Shown: one piece after another, positions 46,979-55,647 of the stretch
Position numbering within the stretch: position 1 is the first letter of the stretch
How the letters are laid out: each line of letters starts with the position of its first letter
DNA from: Nitrospira sp.
GTDB taxonomy: Bacteria; Nitrospirota; Nitrospiria; Nitrospirales; Nitrospiraceae
Length of the DNA: 64,000 nucleotides
Assembly: GCA_024330965.1 (NCBI GenBank)
Contig: JANDJL010000003.1
Span: forward strand, 1-64,000
Direction: 5' to 3'
Position numbers and translations under genes: made by a program
The notes under the pieces: model-generated
Database searches by the model: none
What the model saw: only the letters and a program-made list of their open reading frames with translations
What the model was told of the DNA's origin: nothing

Positions 46979-47908
46979 GTGCTGAAACAATTCAACCAGT
47001 GGCTGCAAGAGACGATCTTCAAACCGCTGGAAGACAAGAAAATGCCGGTGATGGAGCATCTGGTGGAATTCCAGGTGCGGCTGACCCGTGCGACGATTGT
47101 TACAGCGGTCGTGTTCGTGGGGACGTTCTTTTTCGCGGACACCCTCGTCAAGTGGTTGCGCGTTCCATTGCAAAATATGTTTGTGCCCAGCACGTTGTCG
47201 TGGGAACCGACCGACCTGCCTGCCGTTCCGTTTGTCTTTCTTGCACCGGCCGAGGCATTGTGGCAGAACGTCAAGGTGGCGGGGCTGTTTGCCATCGTGC
47301 TCGCCGCTCCCTATATCCTTTATGAGATCTGGCGATTCGTCGTGCCCGGGCTGCACGTCCAGGAACGTCGTTTCGTCGGACCGTTTGTGTGCATCAGCAC
47401 CGTCGCGTTTTATGCGGGGGCTGCGTTCTCGTTTTTCTTTGTGCTCCCGTTCGCGTTGAATTTTTTAATATCCTACGGCGTCAACGCCGGTTTTACGCCC
47501 CAGATTTCCATTGCACAGTACGTCGGCTTCGCCTTGTGGTTTTTGCTGGTGTTCGGTCTGATCTTCGAAGTGCCTCTGGCGCTTACGATCATGGCGAAGC
47601 TCGGTTGGGTCGATGCCCCGTTCTTGATTCGCTACTGGAAATGGGCGTTGCTGGGGTCGTTCATCATCGCGGCGATTCTCACCCCGACTCCCGATCCTTT
47701 TAATCAAACTCTGATGGCCGGCCCCATGTTTTTGCTGTACTGGGTCGGCATTTTGGGGGCCAAGTTTTTCGGCAAGCAGCCGGCATCCGAGACTGCCGGA
47801 ACCGGCATGGCGGCCGCCATGGGAGCCGGGGGGCGCGGGACGGTGGCCATGCCGAAATCTTCGGAGAGTGAGTACGTCGGGGTGCCTTCATCAGGAAGCC
47901 GACGATAA
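46979..47908 (+). CDS. tatC: Sec-independent protein translocase TatC
   Basis: A six-helix inner-membrane receptor for twin-arginine signal peptides. The 309-residue protein starts at GTG 46979 after GAGGGG. It has MPVMEHLVEFQVRL, the conserved PYILYEIWRFVVPGLHVQERR block with a polar pocket, and LTPTPDPFNQTLMAGPMFLLYW. A ~45-residue C-terminal Gly/Ala-rich tail is longer than in E. coli. No tatA/tatB is adjacent. The next genes are mrp, moeA and mobB, which points to use for exported metallo-enzymes. Confidence 0.93.
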   Translation: MLKQFNQWLQETIFKPLEDKKMPVMEHLVEFQVRLTRATIVTAVVFVGTFFFADTLVKWLRVPLQNMFVPSTLSWEPTDLPAVPFVFLAPAEALWQNVKVAGLFAIVLAAPYILYEIWRFVVPGLHVQERRFVGPFVCISTVAFYAGAAFSFFFVLPFALNFLISYGVNAGFTPQISIAQYVGFALWFLLVFGLIFEVPLALTIMAKLGWVDAPFLIRYWKWALLGSFIIAAILTPTPDPFNQTLMAGPMFLLYWVGILGAKFFGKQPASETAGTGMAAAMGAGGRGTVAMPKSSESEYVGVPSSGSRR

Positions 47909-47946
47909 CCGACGGCGGAAAAAAACAAATTGAAAGGGATGATGAC

Positions 47947-48888
47947 ATGGGGCGTGAATTGACCGTTGTCAATCCTGACGGTGACGCCTGCACCTACTTG
48001 TGGGCTTGCGCGATCTGCGATGAGAACGAACGGTGTCAAAAAGACAAAGAAGGACACAGCCGGTGGCTCGTCGGCAAGCGGATGCAGCGGGTTGAGCACA
48101 AGGTGCTGATCATGAGCAATAAAGGGGGCGTGGGCAAGAGTACCTGCACGACGAACATCGCGGTGAGTCTTGCACTCAAGGGGTGGCATGTCGGGATCTG
48201 CGACATGGACATCCATGGTCCCAACATTCCTAAGATGGTGGGGGCGGAGGGCCAAAGACTTAAAATCAGTACCAGCGGCGGTATCATCCCGTTCCAGGCC
48301 TACAATCTGAAAATCGCGTCGATGGCATTTTTGCTCCAGAGTTCCGACGACCCCATCATCTGGCGCGATGCGTACAAGTATGAGTTCATCAATCAACTGC
48401 TGGGCGGCGTCGAATGGCAAGACCTGAATTTTTTGCTCATCGATCTTCCGCCTGGGACCGGAAACGAGTCGGTGACGACGGTTGATCTTCTGGGACGGGT
48501 CAGCGGCGCTGTCATTGTGACCACCCCGCAAGAGGTGGCCTTGCTCGATTCTCGCAAGTCGGTCACTTTCTGCAAGGATAGCGATGTGCCGATCATCGGC
48601 ATCGTCGAAAACATGAGCGGATTGGAATGTCCGCATTGCCGCGGACACATCGACGTGTTTCGGCGGGGAGGCGGCGAAGCCTCCGCGCGGGAGATGGGGG
48701 TGCCGTTTCTCGGTCATATTCCGCTGGATCCCGAGGTGGTCACCCAATCGGATGCGGGGGAACCGTATGCGCTCTTCAATTCCGATACGCCCACCGCGGA
48801 AGCCTATCATCGCATCGCCGATCAGATCGAAATGTTCTGCAAGAGAAACGAGTCGTCGTTGAAAAGGGCGGCGTCTCGAAAAATCTAA
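47947..48888 (+). CDS. mrp: Mrp/NBP35-family Fe-S cluster carrier ATPase
   Basis: A 313-residue P-loop ATPase that binds and delivers iron-sulfur clusters. A short cysteine-rich N terminus (CTYLWACAICDENERC, residues 14-29) precedes the deviant Walker A SNKGGVGKSTCTTNIA. It has switch motifs DMDIHGPNIPKM and LLIDLPPGTGNE, and the CPHC pair (ECPHCRG) typical of Mrp for the bridging cluster. The N-terminal cysteines are additional to the standard bacterial Mrp and recall NBP35. It sits between tatC and moeA. Confidence 0.9.
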   Translation: MGRELTVVNPDGDACTYLWACAICDENERCQKDKEGHSRWLVGKRMQRVEHKVLIMSNKGGVGKSTCTTNIAVSLALKGWHVGICDMDIHGPNIPKMVGAEGQRLKISTSGGIIPFQAYNLKIASMAFLLQSSDDPIIWRDAYKYEFINQLLGGVEWQDLNFLLIDLPPGTGNESVTTVDLLGRVSGAVIVTTPQEVALLDSRKSVTFCKDSDVPIIGIVENMSGLECPHCRGHIDVFRRGGGEASAREMGVPFLGHIPLDPEVVTQSDAGEPYALFNSDTPTAEAYHRIADQIEMFCKRNESSLKRAASRKI

Positions 48889-48901
48889 GGGTGGTCGCTC
48901 G

Positions 48902-50206
48902 ATGGCTCATCGACAAGACGGCAGGGACCGATTGACTCCTCTTGATGAAGCTAGGCGTGTGGTGCTCGATGCCGTAACCGCTCTGGGCGTGGAGAAAGTT
49001 TCCATTCTCGACGCGCTCGGGCGAACGCTCGGAGAGGACATCGTCGCCGAGCGCGACAATCCGCCGTGGAATAACAGCGCCATGGACGGATTTGCGGTAC
49101 GGTGGGACGATATCAGGCAGGAGCACGCGATTCAGAAGCCCGTGACGCTGAGGGTGATCGAAGAAGTGCCGGCCGGCAAAATGCCGTCGAAAACAGTTCG
49201 AGCCGGAGAGGCGATCAGAATCATGACCGGCGCGCCGATTCCGCAAGGAGCGGACACGGTCGTAAAAATCGAGGATACGGAGTACCAGGCGGAGACGGTC
49301 CGCATCTTCAAACCGGAACCACGAGGCGCCAACATTCGTCTGCAGGGCGAAGACGTGACGAAGGGCACGCGCATCATTGAAAAGGGCGCCTTGATTCGAC
49401 CGGGGGAAGTAGGCATGTTGGCCATTCTGGCGAAGCCGTTTGTGTTTGTCCATCAGCGGCCGCGTGTCGCGATTCTGTCGACGGGAGATGAACTGGCCGA
49501 TCTCGACGAGCGGCCGAGCGACGACAAGATCGTCAACTCGAACAGCTACGGAATTGCCGCGGCCGTGCAGGAGGCCGGAGGTGTTCCGTTGTTGCTGGGC
49601 ATCGCGCGCGATACACAGGCGGCACTGAAAGAGAAAATCTTCCAGGGGATGAGCGCGGACATGCTGGTTCTCTCTGGTGGAGTCTCCATGGGAGACTATG
49701 ACTTCACCAAGGCCGTGTTCCAAGAGATCGGCGCCGAGATGAATTTCTGGAAGCTGGCGATTAAGCCCGGTCAGCCGCTCGCTTTTGGCAAAATCCAGGG
49801 AAAGCCGGCCTTCGGGTTGCCGGGAAACCCCGTTTCTTCGATGGTCACGTTCGAGCAACTGGTCCGCCCGGCCATTCTCAAAATGGCAGGACGCCGAACG
49901 TACGGACGCCCGACCGTTGAGGCGGTGTTTCAAGAGCATTTTTCAAAGCGACCAGACCGACGGCATTTTCTGCGCGGGATCCTGACTCGCGAACACGGGG
50001 TCTTCAAAGTTCGGACGACGGGCGATCAGGGGTCCGGCATTCTCACCTCAATGGTCAAGGCCAACTGCCTGATCGACGTTCCGGTCGAGATTGACAGACT
50101 CAATCCCGGAGATTCCGTGACGGTTCAACTCTTGAGCGGTGAGGCCTGGGCAGCCACAGCAGATTGTTTCGATCATCCCGGCGGATCTCGATCGTCTTGC
50201 TGTTAG
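48902..50206 (+). CDS. moeA: Molybdopterin molybdenumtransferase MoeA
   Basis: Inserts molybdate into adenylated molybdopterin. The 434-residue protein begins LTPLDEARRVVLDAV and has the family blocks NPPWNNSAMDGFAVR, IMTGAPIPQGADTVVKIED, ILSTGDELAD, LSGGVSMGDYDF and PGNPVSSMVTFEQ. The C-terminal ~40 residues end in a short Cys-containing tail. Start ATG is 13 bp after mrp. With mobB it gives the last steps of Mo-cofactor synthesis. Confidence 0.95.
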   Translation: MAHRQDGRDRLTPLDEARRVVLDAVTALGVEKVSILDALGRTLGEDIVAERDNPPWNNSAMDGFAVRWDDIRQEHAIQKPVTLRVIEEVPAGKMPSKTVRAGEAIRIMTGAPIPQGADTVVKIEDTEYQAETVRIFKPEPRGANIRLQGEDVTKGTRIIEKGALIRPGEVGMLAILAKPFVFVHQRPRVAILSTGDELADLDERPSDDKIVNSNSYGIAAAVQEAGGVPLLLGIARDTQAALKEKIFQGMSADMLVLSGGVSMGDYDFTKAVFQEIGAEMNFWKLAIKPGQPLAFGKIQGKPAFGLPGNPVSSMVTFEQLVRPAILKMAGRRTYGRPTVEAVFQEHFSKRPDRRHFLRGILTREHGVFKVRTTGDQGSGILTSMVKANCLIDVPVEIDRLNPGDSVTVQLLSGEAWAATADCFDHPGGSRSSCC

Positions 50207-50340
50207 GGGATCGGTGAGGATGATCACCAACCTGATGTGTCGCCCTTGAATCGATCGCAAGAGAAAAGGAGCTTCCACAACTGTTCAATGAGGCAAGCGG
50301 CGGTTTCATCGTCGTACAGGCATGGTATTGTTGCCGGATC

Positions 50341-50871
50341 ATGACCATGATGGCGATTCCGATTATCTGTTTCGTCGGGCGCTCAAACAGCGGGAAAACC
50401 ACCTTCATCGAGCGCCTGATTCCCGAGTTGGTGCGAGTCGGCTATAAGGTGGCGACGGTGAAGCATGCCGGGCACGGGTTTGATTTGGATACGGAAGGCA
50501 AGGACAGTTGGCGCCATAAACGGGCGGGGGCCAGCAGCGTCGTGGTCCTGTCAAAGGGAAGTATGGCGCTTTTCGCCGACGTGTCGGATCAGTTGAAAGT
50601 CGAGGACGTGCGAGATCGGTTTCTGGACGACAGTTATGATTTGATTATCGCCGAGGGATGGAAGCACGAAGGGTATTCCAAAATACTCATCGTCCGCGAC
50701 CAACCGGGAGAAATTCCCATCTCAACGGAGGGATTGCTGGCGGTCGTGTCAGACACGCCGGCGGATTTCGGAGTTCCGGTCTTCGGTCTGGACGACGTGC
50801 CGGCCGTTGCCGCGCTCATCGTGCGACATTTCCCTCGACGTGCTCGATCGGCGCATGAGCTGGAAACCTAG
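50341..50871 (+). CDS. mobB: MobB, molybdopterin-guanine dinucleotide biosynthesis adaptor
   Basis: A 176-residue GTP-binding P-loop protein (GRSNSGKTTFIE near the N terminus, VKHAGHGFD, DLIIAEGWKHEGY) that assists MobA in making the bis-MGD form of the cofactor. It follows moeA by 134 bp. Its C terminus overlaps the start of the hexaheme cytochrome gene by 17 bp. MobA is not in the window. Confidence 0.92.
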   Translation: MTMMAIPIICFVGRSNSGKTTFIERLIPELVRVGYKVATVKHAGHGFDLDTEGKDSWRHKRAGASSVVVLSKGSMALFADVSDQLKVEDVRDRFLDDSYDLIIAEGWKHEGYSKILIVRDQPGEIPISTEGLLAVVSDTPADFGVPVFGLDDVPAVAALIVRHFPRRARSAHELET

Positions 50872-51553
50872 CGCGCTTATACTGGGTTTCATAGCCGGAA
50901 CGATCGCGTTCGTCGCTGTCGTGGCCCCTCTCACCGATCAACCGACGTTCTGCGCCGGATGTCACCTCATTGCACCCTCCTATGAGAGCTGGGCCGCTTC
51001 TTCCCACAGAACCGTGACATGTGTGGCGTGCCATGTGAGGCCGGGAATCGGAGGGTGGATGCACGATAAAGTTTGGGTCGGGGTGCGGGATACGGTCCGC
51101 TATCTGTCCGGGACCCATCCCGACGCGCATAATTTGAAAGCGCACGTCGAGTCCGATCTCTGTCTGAGCTGTCATCGAAATATCGGCCGGGTTTCCGAAG
51201 TGGCTCCCCGGGATCTGCCATCGCCGGTCAACGATGTGGGTCTTATCATGAGTCATGGGAAGCACATGCGGGCGTTTGAGGCTCGGCGGAAGGGAGAAGG
51301 TTGCACGACATGCCACTCCGGTGTCGTGCACGATCGGCCGATCAAGGGATATCCGATTGTGATTCCAAGAGGGCACGTCTCCGCCGATGACAAGCCATGG
51401 CCTCCGGACCATCCGGAAGGCTCGTACCTTCATCAGAGGGCGCTCAACGACTGTTTCCGATGCCATGATGGAACGACCCAATATCAAGGGAAGGTCTTGG
51501 ACCGCAAGTGCGATACCTGTCATCTTGCGGAAAAGATCGCCGCGTTCTTGTAA
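50855..51553 (+). CDS. Hexaheme membrane-anchored cytochrome c (NapC/NirT-like)
   Basis: A 232-residue protein with one N-terminal TM anchor (~6-24) and six heme motifs: CAGCH 33-37, CVACH 56-60, CLSCH 103-107, CTTCH 150-154, CFRCH 200-204, CDTCH 219-223. The layout of the first four resembles quinol dehydrogenases of the NapC/NirT class, which normally carry four or five hemes. It probably passes electrons between membrane quinol and a periplasmic partner. The start ATG lies inside mobB. A gene order of mobB-cytochrome suggests service to a Mo-enzyme. Confidence 0.88.
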   Translation: MSWKPSALILGFIAGTIAFVAVVAPLTDQPTFCAGCHLIAPSYESWAASSHRTVTCVACHVRPGIGGWMHDKVWVGVRDTVRYLSGTHPDAHNLKAHVESDLCLSCHRNIGRVSEVAPRDLPSPVNDVGLIMSHGKHMRAFEARRKGEGCTTCHSGVVHDRPIKGYPIVIPRGHVSADDKPWPPDHPEGSYLHQRALNDCFRCHDGTTQYQGKVLDRKCDTCHLAEKIAAFL

Positions 51554-51570
51554 AAGGTCTTCTTTCCGTC

Positions 51571-52311
51571 ATGACGACCCCCATGCTTCAGGTGACCAAT
51601 CTGTGCAAGCGGTTTGGCGATTTTACCGCCGTTGATGATGTTTCTTTTTCGATGCAGCCGGGGGAAATCCTTGGACTGCTCGGCCCAAACGGGGCTGGCA
51701 AGACGACGACGATTCATATGTTGCTCGGGCTTATTACTCCGACGGCGGGATCGATTCGAATGTTCGGGTTGGATCTTGCGACTCATCGGGAAACGATTCT
51801 GGGGAAGGTGAATTTTTCGTCAACGTATATTTCGATGCCTCAGTCACTGACTGTTGAGGAAAATCTCCGGGTTGTGGCCAGGCTGTACGGGATGGCCGAT
51901 ATCGCCCGACGCGTGGACCAAGTCCTGAAAAAATTGGAGATCGATGAGCTTCGCCGAAAAGTGACGCGGCATCTGTCATCGGGGCAATTAACGCGCCTGA
52001 CTCTGGCCAAGGCGTTTCTCACGGAGCCGAAAATCCTTTTTCTCGATGAGCCGACCGCCAGCTTGGATCCTGACATCGCACAAAAGATTCGAGCCTTGCT
52101 CAAAGAGACGCGACGATCATCGGGCGTCAGCATTCTTTATACGTCGCATAACATGCGCGAAATGGAGGAAATGTCGGATCGAATCATTTTTCTTCAACGG
52201 GGCAAGATTGTTGCGGAGGGTACGGCCCAGGAAATCGTCACCAGGTTTGGACAGGCCGATCTGGAGGAAGTCTTTCTCAAATTGGCACGAGAATCGAGAG
52301 ATGCTAGGTAA
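51571..52311 (+). CDS. ABC transporter ATP-binding protein (ABC-2 exporter type)
   Basis: A 246-residue ATPase. Walker A is [10 protein letters not shown], the Q-loop region is [17 protein letters not shown], the signature is LSSGQ, and Walker B is ILFLDEP followed by SLDPD and a switch histidine (TSHNMRE). It is similar to CcmA/NatA-type ATPases of exporters. It starts 17 bp after the hexaheme gene, so may be co-transcribed with it. Its permease partner lies 331 bp further on. The substrate is unknown. Confidence 0.9.
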   Translation: MTTPMLQVTNLCKRFGDFTAVDDVSFSMQPGEILGLLGPNGAGKTTTIHMLLGLITPTAGSIRMFGLDLATHRETILGKVNFSSTYISMPQSLTVEENLRVVARLYGMADIARRVDQVLKKLEIDELRRKVTRHLSSGQLTRLTLAKAFLTEPKILFLDEPTASLDPDIAQKIRALLKETRRSSGVSILYTSHNMREMEEMSDRIIFLQRGKIVAEGTAQEIVTRFGQADLEEVFLKLARESRDAR

Positions 52312-52642
52312 ACTGCGGAGCGCCGTTGGCCATGGAGTGGAAGAAAAGAACCATGGAGCATCCGATGACCAAGGTGAATGTCTGTGATGGGAGAGGGAGA
52401 TTCTTTCTTGTTTGAACGTATCGAAATGGTCGCAAAAAGGTGTGTCGGATGGTCTTCGTTTCTGTCTGTAAGCTTTCGGAGGAGAGACGTCAACCACGAC
52501 TCTGTAAACGAGTAGCGCTGGCTCATTAGTTTGATAACACTCACCGGCGTCCAGCGTGGGAAGAGCCGGCACGGCTGAGCGCTGGCCGCACCACAGCAGG
52601 TGGGCAAGGTAGGTAGGCAAGGGGAGAGGTTGAAGGTCGCCG
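52312..52642. other. 331-bp gap between exporter ATPase and permease
   Basis: No supportable gene. A 27-codon plus-strand open frame (52332-52415) and minus-strand frames overlapping the permease are without recognisable features. No strong promoter or terminator is seen. An exporter pair is usually closely spaced, so the gap is mildly unusual. Confidence 0.4.
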
Positions 52643-53434
52643 ATGAAGCTGCACCGCGTCATGGCATTGTTGACCAGGCACGTGTACCTGTATCGGCGCA
52701 GCCTGCCTCGCATTATGGAGATCTTTTATTGGCCGTTTTTGGATCTGGTCATCTGGGGGTTCATCACATTGTATCTTGCCCGTGCGCAAAGCCATCTGCC
52801 TGGATTTGTCGCCTTTTTTCTGGGGGCGCTCATTTTGTGGGATATGCTGTTTCGATCCCATCAGGGGATTACCATCTCTTTTCTTGAGGAAGTTTGGGCC
52901 CGGAACCTCATGAATCTCTTTGCCAGTCCTCTCAATCCAGGAGAATTCCTGGCGGCAACGATGCTGATGAGCATTTTCAAAGTGACATGCGTCTCGATGG
53001 TGATGACCCTGTGCGCGCTGGTGTTTTATTCTTACAACGTCTTGATGATCGGGCTCTGGCTGATTCCGTTCGTGTTCAATCTGGTGCTCATGGGTTGGGC
53101 GATCGGCGTCTTCACGACGTCGCTTATCATGCGGTTCGGGCAGGAAGCGGAAGTCTTGGCGTGGAGTATGGTGTTTCTGTTTCAGCCGATTTCTTGCGTG
53201 TTTTATCCCATGGACATTCTCCCGCGGTGGCTTCAGCCGCTGGCCATGATGAATCCGGCCGCTCACATTTTCGAAGGATTGCGGGCTGTCTTGAATGCCG
53301 ACGGCGCTCCTGGAAAAGACCTTGTCTGGGCGTTTGGTCTCAACGGGCTGCTGCTGGTCGTCGTCATCGTGTGGTTTTATCGGACGTTCGCGTATTGCAA
53401 GACCCACGGGCTGCTTGTGCGGGTCGGTGAGTAA
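52643..53434 (+). CDS. ABC-2 type exporter permease
   Basis: A 263-residue membrane protein with six hydrophobic segments. Conserved ABC-2 blocks include RRSLPRIMEIFYWPFLDLVIWGF, EEVWARNLMNLFASPLNPGEFL and PISCVFYPMDILPRWLQPLAMMNPAAHIFEGLR. It is the expected partner of the ATP-binding protein upstream. The ATG follows GAAGG 8 bases before. The substrate is unknown; candidates are polysaccharide, drug or small-molecule export. Confidence 0.88.
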   Translation: MKLHRVMALLTRHVYLYRRSLPRIMEIFYWPFLDLVIWGFITLYLARAQSHLPGFVAFFLGALILWDMLFRSHQGITISFLEEVWARNLMNLFASPLNPGEFLAATMLMSIFKVTCVSMVMTLCALVFYSYNVLMIGLWLIPFVFNLVLMGWAIGVFTTSLIMRFGQEAEVLAWSMVFLFQPISCVFYPMDILPRWLQPLAMMNPAAHIFEGLRAVLNADGAPGKDLVWAFGLNGLLLVVVIVWFYRTFAYCKTHGLLVRVGE

Positions 53435-53677
53435 CATTTTCATAACGTTGTAATAGAGCCGGTGGTTGTGTTAGGGTAGCCGTGACTCTTCCGCGTAGAG
53501 GCCTGGCGCGGGGGTAGCAAGAGGATGCAGGCCTATAACGCTGATGTTGCCTTGTCCGGGAATGTCGTTGGGAGTCAGACCTGAGTCGTAGCACGGATCG
53601 CGCCTTCGGCCCGTTTCTTTCCCCTGTTCCTTGCGCTCAAGACAATGTCATTACCTTTTCAGTAAGGAGGAACCCCG

Positions 53678-53998
53678 ATGGGTTCAAAAATCTATGTCGG
53701 CGGGTTGCCGTATTCGGCGACCGAACAGCAATTAAGCGACTTGTTTGCCGCTCACGGATCCGTAGCGTCCGCGCGGATCATCACCGATAAGTTTACTGGT
53801 CAATCCAGAGGATTCGGATTCGTGGAGATGTCCTCAGACGCGGAAGCGCAGGCTGCGATCAGCGCGCTCAATGGTTCCGAGATGGGCGGCCGGACGTTGA
53901 CGGTCAATGAAGCGCGTCCCCAGGAGCCAAGAAGCGGCGGTGGAGGCCGTGGATTCGGCGGTGATCGGAGCGGGGGCGGGAAACGCGATCGCTGGTAA
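53678..53998 (+). CDS. RRM-domain RNA-binding protein
   Basis: A 106-residue protein. One RNA recognition motif lies at ~3-80, with RNP2 KIYVGGLPY and RNP1 QSRGFGFVEM, and a Gly/Arg/Ser-rich tail follows (GGGGRGFGGDRSGGG). The form is that of the small RNA-binding proteins of cyanobacteria and other bacteria, often cold-inducible. The ATG follows AAGGAGG. A 243-bp untranslated gap precedes it and a strong terminator follows, so it is its own unit. Confidence 0.92.
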   Translation: MGSKIYVGGLPYSATEQQLSDLFAAHGSVASARIITDKFTGQSRGFGFVEMSSDAEAQAAISALNGSEMGGRTLTVNEARPQEPRSGGGGRGFGGDRSGGGKRDRW

Positions 53999-54024
53999 AT
54001 CATCGGATTGTCGTGTGTGATCGA

Positions 54025-54060
54025 GGGGCCGCCATTTGAAAATGGCGGCCCCTTTTGTTT
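54025..54060 (+). terminator. Strong intrinsic terminator of the RRM gene
   Basis: Perfect arms ggggccgccatt and aatggcggcccc around a 4-base tgaa loop, followed by ttttgttt, starting 27 bp after the stop codon. Confidence 0.9.
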
Positions 54061-54172
54061 GGCGCACGGACCTGTTTCTCCTGTCAAACCACAGGCCGGG
54101 GCGGTAAGAGCGGTAAGGAATGGTAAGGAACAGCGGTCAAAAGACGGATCATTGTCTAGCAGGGAGCATCAT

Positions 54173-54847
54173 GTGAACAGCCATACCGGTCTGATTCAGA
54201 CGACGGAGTCGGCGGGGAATCTATCCGGGTTTTCCTTCCATAAGAACCCGGTGCTTGTGGTCGAAAATTTTTGGTCGCCCGATGATTGCCGCTATTTTCG
54301 AGAGGCGATGGCGGAGGCGGCGTGGAAAAGTTTGGAAGAGCTGCCGTCTGTGCGCGCGGATTTTCCGCATGCCGGAAACTGGGCCAAGGCGGACATCGCT
54401 CCCGCCCACCTCGGGCGGTTGCTGGCCAAACTGCAATTGCCCTGCATTCGCGACTATATCGAATCGTTTCCCGACATCGTCGGACGCCACATGGGGTTCA
54501 GTTTTTATTCGTATGCGGCGGGCGATTGTCTCCCCACTCATGATGATACGGATCAGGGATATTCGACGGGAGCGAGGCCGGCTCCATTGCGCCGCCTTGC
54601 AGTGGTGAGTTACTTTCACGATGAATGGAAGCCGGATTGGGGCGGCGAGCTGATCCTGTATGCGCGACGGAGATCGTCGACGTCCGGCTTGCCTGATCTG
54701 GTGCCGACCCATTGTATTGAGCCTCGTCCCGGCTCTCTGGTCATGTTTACCGTTCCTCGCTTCCATCGGGTCTGCAGGGTGGATCCGTCCGCAGGCAGCC
54801 ATCGTCGGTTGTCGATTGCCGGGTGGTTCATGACGGAACATGCGTAA
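54173..54847 (+). CDS. 2-oxoglutarate/Fe(II)-dependent oxygenase (prolyl-hydroxylase-like)
   Basis: A 224-residue protein from the GTG at 54173 (AGGGAG 7 bases before). The longer open frame runs back through the RRM terminator and is rejected. A DSBH fold is indicated by the His123-x-Asp125 pair in PTHDDTDQGY, VVSYFHDEWKPDWGGEL, and the distal His198 (FHRVCRV) with Arg at RRLSIAGWF. The Fe and 2OG sites look intact. The target could be protein or small molecule. No cofactor or substrate gene is adjacent. Confidence 0.85.
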   Translation: MNSHTGLIQTTESAGNLSGFSFHKNPVLVVENFWSPDDCRYFREAMAEAAWKSLEELPSVRADFPHAGNWAKADIAPAHLGRLLAKLQLPCIRDYIESFPDIVGRHMGFSFYSYAAGDCLPTHDDTDQGYSTGARPAPLRRLAVVSYFHDEWKPDWGGELILYARRRSSTSGLPDLVPTHCIEPRPGSLVMFTVPRFHRVCRVDPSAGSHRRLSIAGWFMTEHA

Positions 54848-54864
54848 GGGAGATTGTTGATCTC

Positions 54865-55371
54865 TTACCCGAACCACTCGGTTTCCTGTTCGATATCTGT
54901 GTGCCTCGATCGGCTTAGCACCGGGGGAGCTTGCCGTAAGATCTCTTGAATGAAGATGAGGAAGTTTCGCCGGTCAATCGGCTTCGTGAGCACCGGAAGC
55001 CTTGTACGGGTGATCCCATGGGCGGTCAATTCTTTCTCCGGGTCCTTGCATAGGAGAACGACCCGCAAATCCGGCCTGGCCTCGGTCGCCCTGATCGCCA
55101 ACTCAAATCCGTTGACGTGTGGGAATGGATTGGCGGTCGAGGCTAGTTGGAATTCCGGCGGAGACAGGATCAGGTCCGTCAGAAGAAGATGAATGGGGCC
55201 GTCGTGTTGGGCGCACACTTTCAATGCGTCGGAACTGTCGTTGGTCCACAGCACGATAAAGCCGGCTTCTTCAAGGAGGGATCGACACAGTTGAGCATGT
55301 ATTGTTTCGTCGCTGACGAGAAGGACTGTATGGGCGAGGACCGATGGTTCAGATGACGATGTTTTCAGCAT
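54865..55371 (-). CDS. Response-regulator receiver-like protein
   Basis: A 168-residue single receiver domain. The phospho-acceptor is Asp in LLLTDLILSP, and PVLTKPID carries the Lys-Pro. The acidic site after beta-1 reads LLVSDETIH. An insertion of ~15 residues after the Asp block (PPEFQLASTANPFPHVNGF) is longer than usual. There is no output domain. It is convergent with the 2OG oxygenase gene. The partner kinase is unknown. Confidence 0.75.
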   Translation of the reverse strand: MLKTSSSEPSVLAHTVLLVSDETIHAQLCRSLLEEAGFIVLWTNDSSDALKVCAQHDGPIHLLLTDLILSPPEFQLASTANPFPHVNGFELAIRATEARPDLRVVLLCKDPEKELTAHGITRTRLPVLTKPIDRRNFLIFIQEILRQAPPVLSRSRHTDIEQETEWFG

Positions 55372-55647
55372 GGCCGGTTCCTATACCGATCATAATCCTG
55401 CGCTCCATCGCAGGCGAGAAAATCTTTGTTCTCTGCTGCGTTATGGCGGATGAAAAATGAAGATGGCGATCAGGATGTGAAGATTCGAGGACCAGAAGAG
55501 GCGCTCATCGAACGGTGGTTCCTCGTCCATTTACAGGAGAAGCTATAGGAGAAGCTGCCCGAGCCAGTGAGAACGCAGCCGTATTCGTCGGACTGTTCAG
55601 AGGCGACATCCCACCATGTCACTTGGTGACGCCATCGAGAGCGGCAT

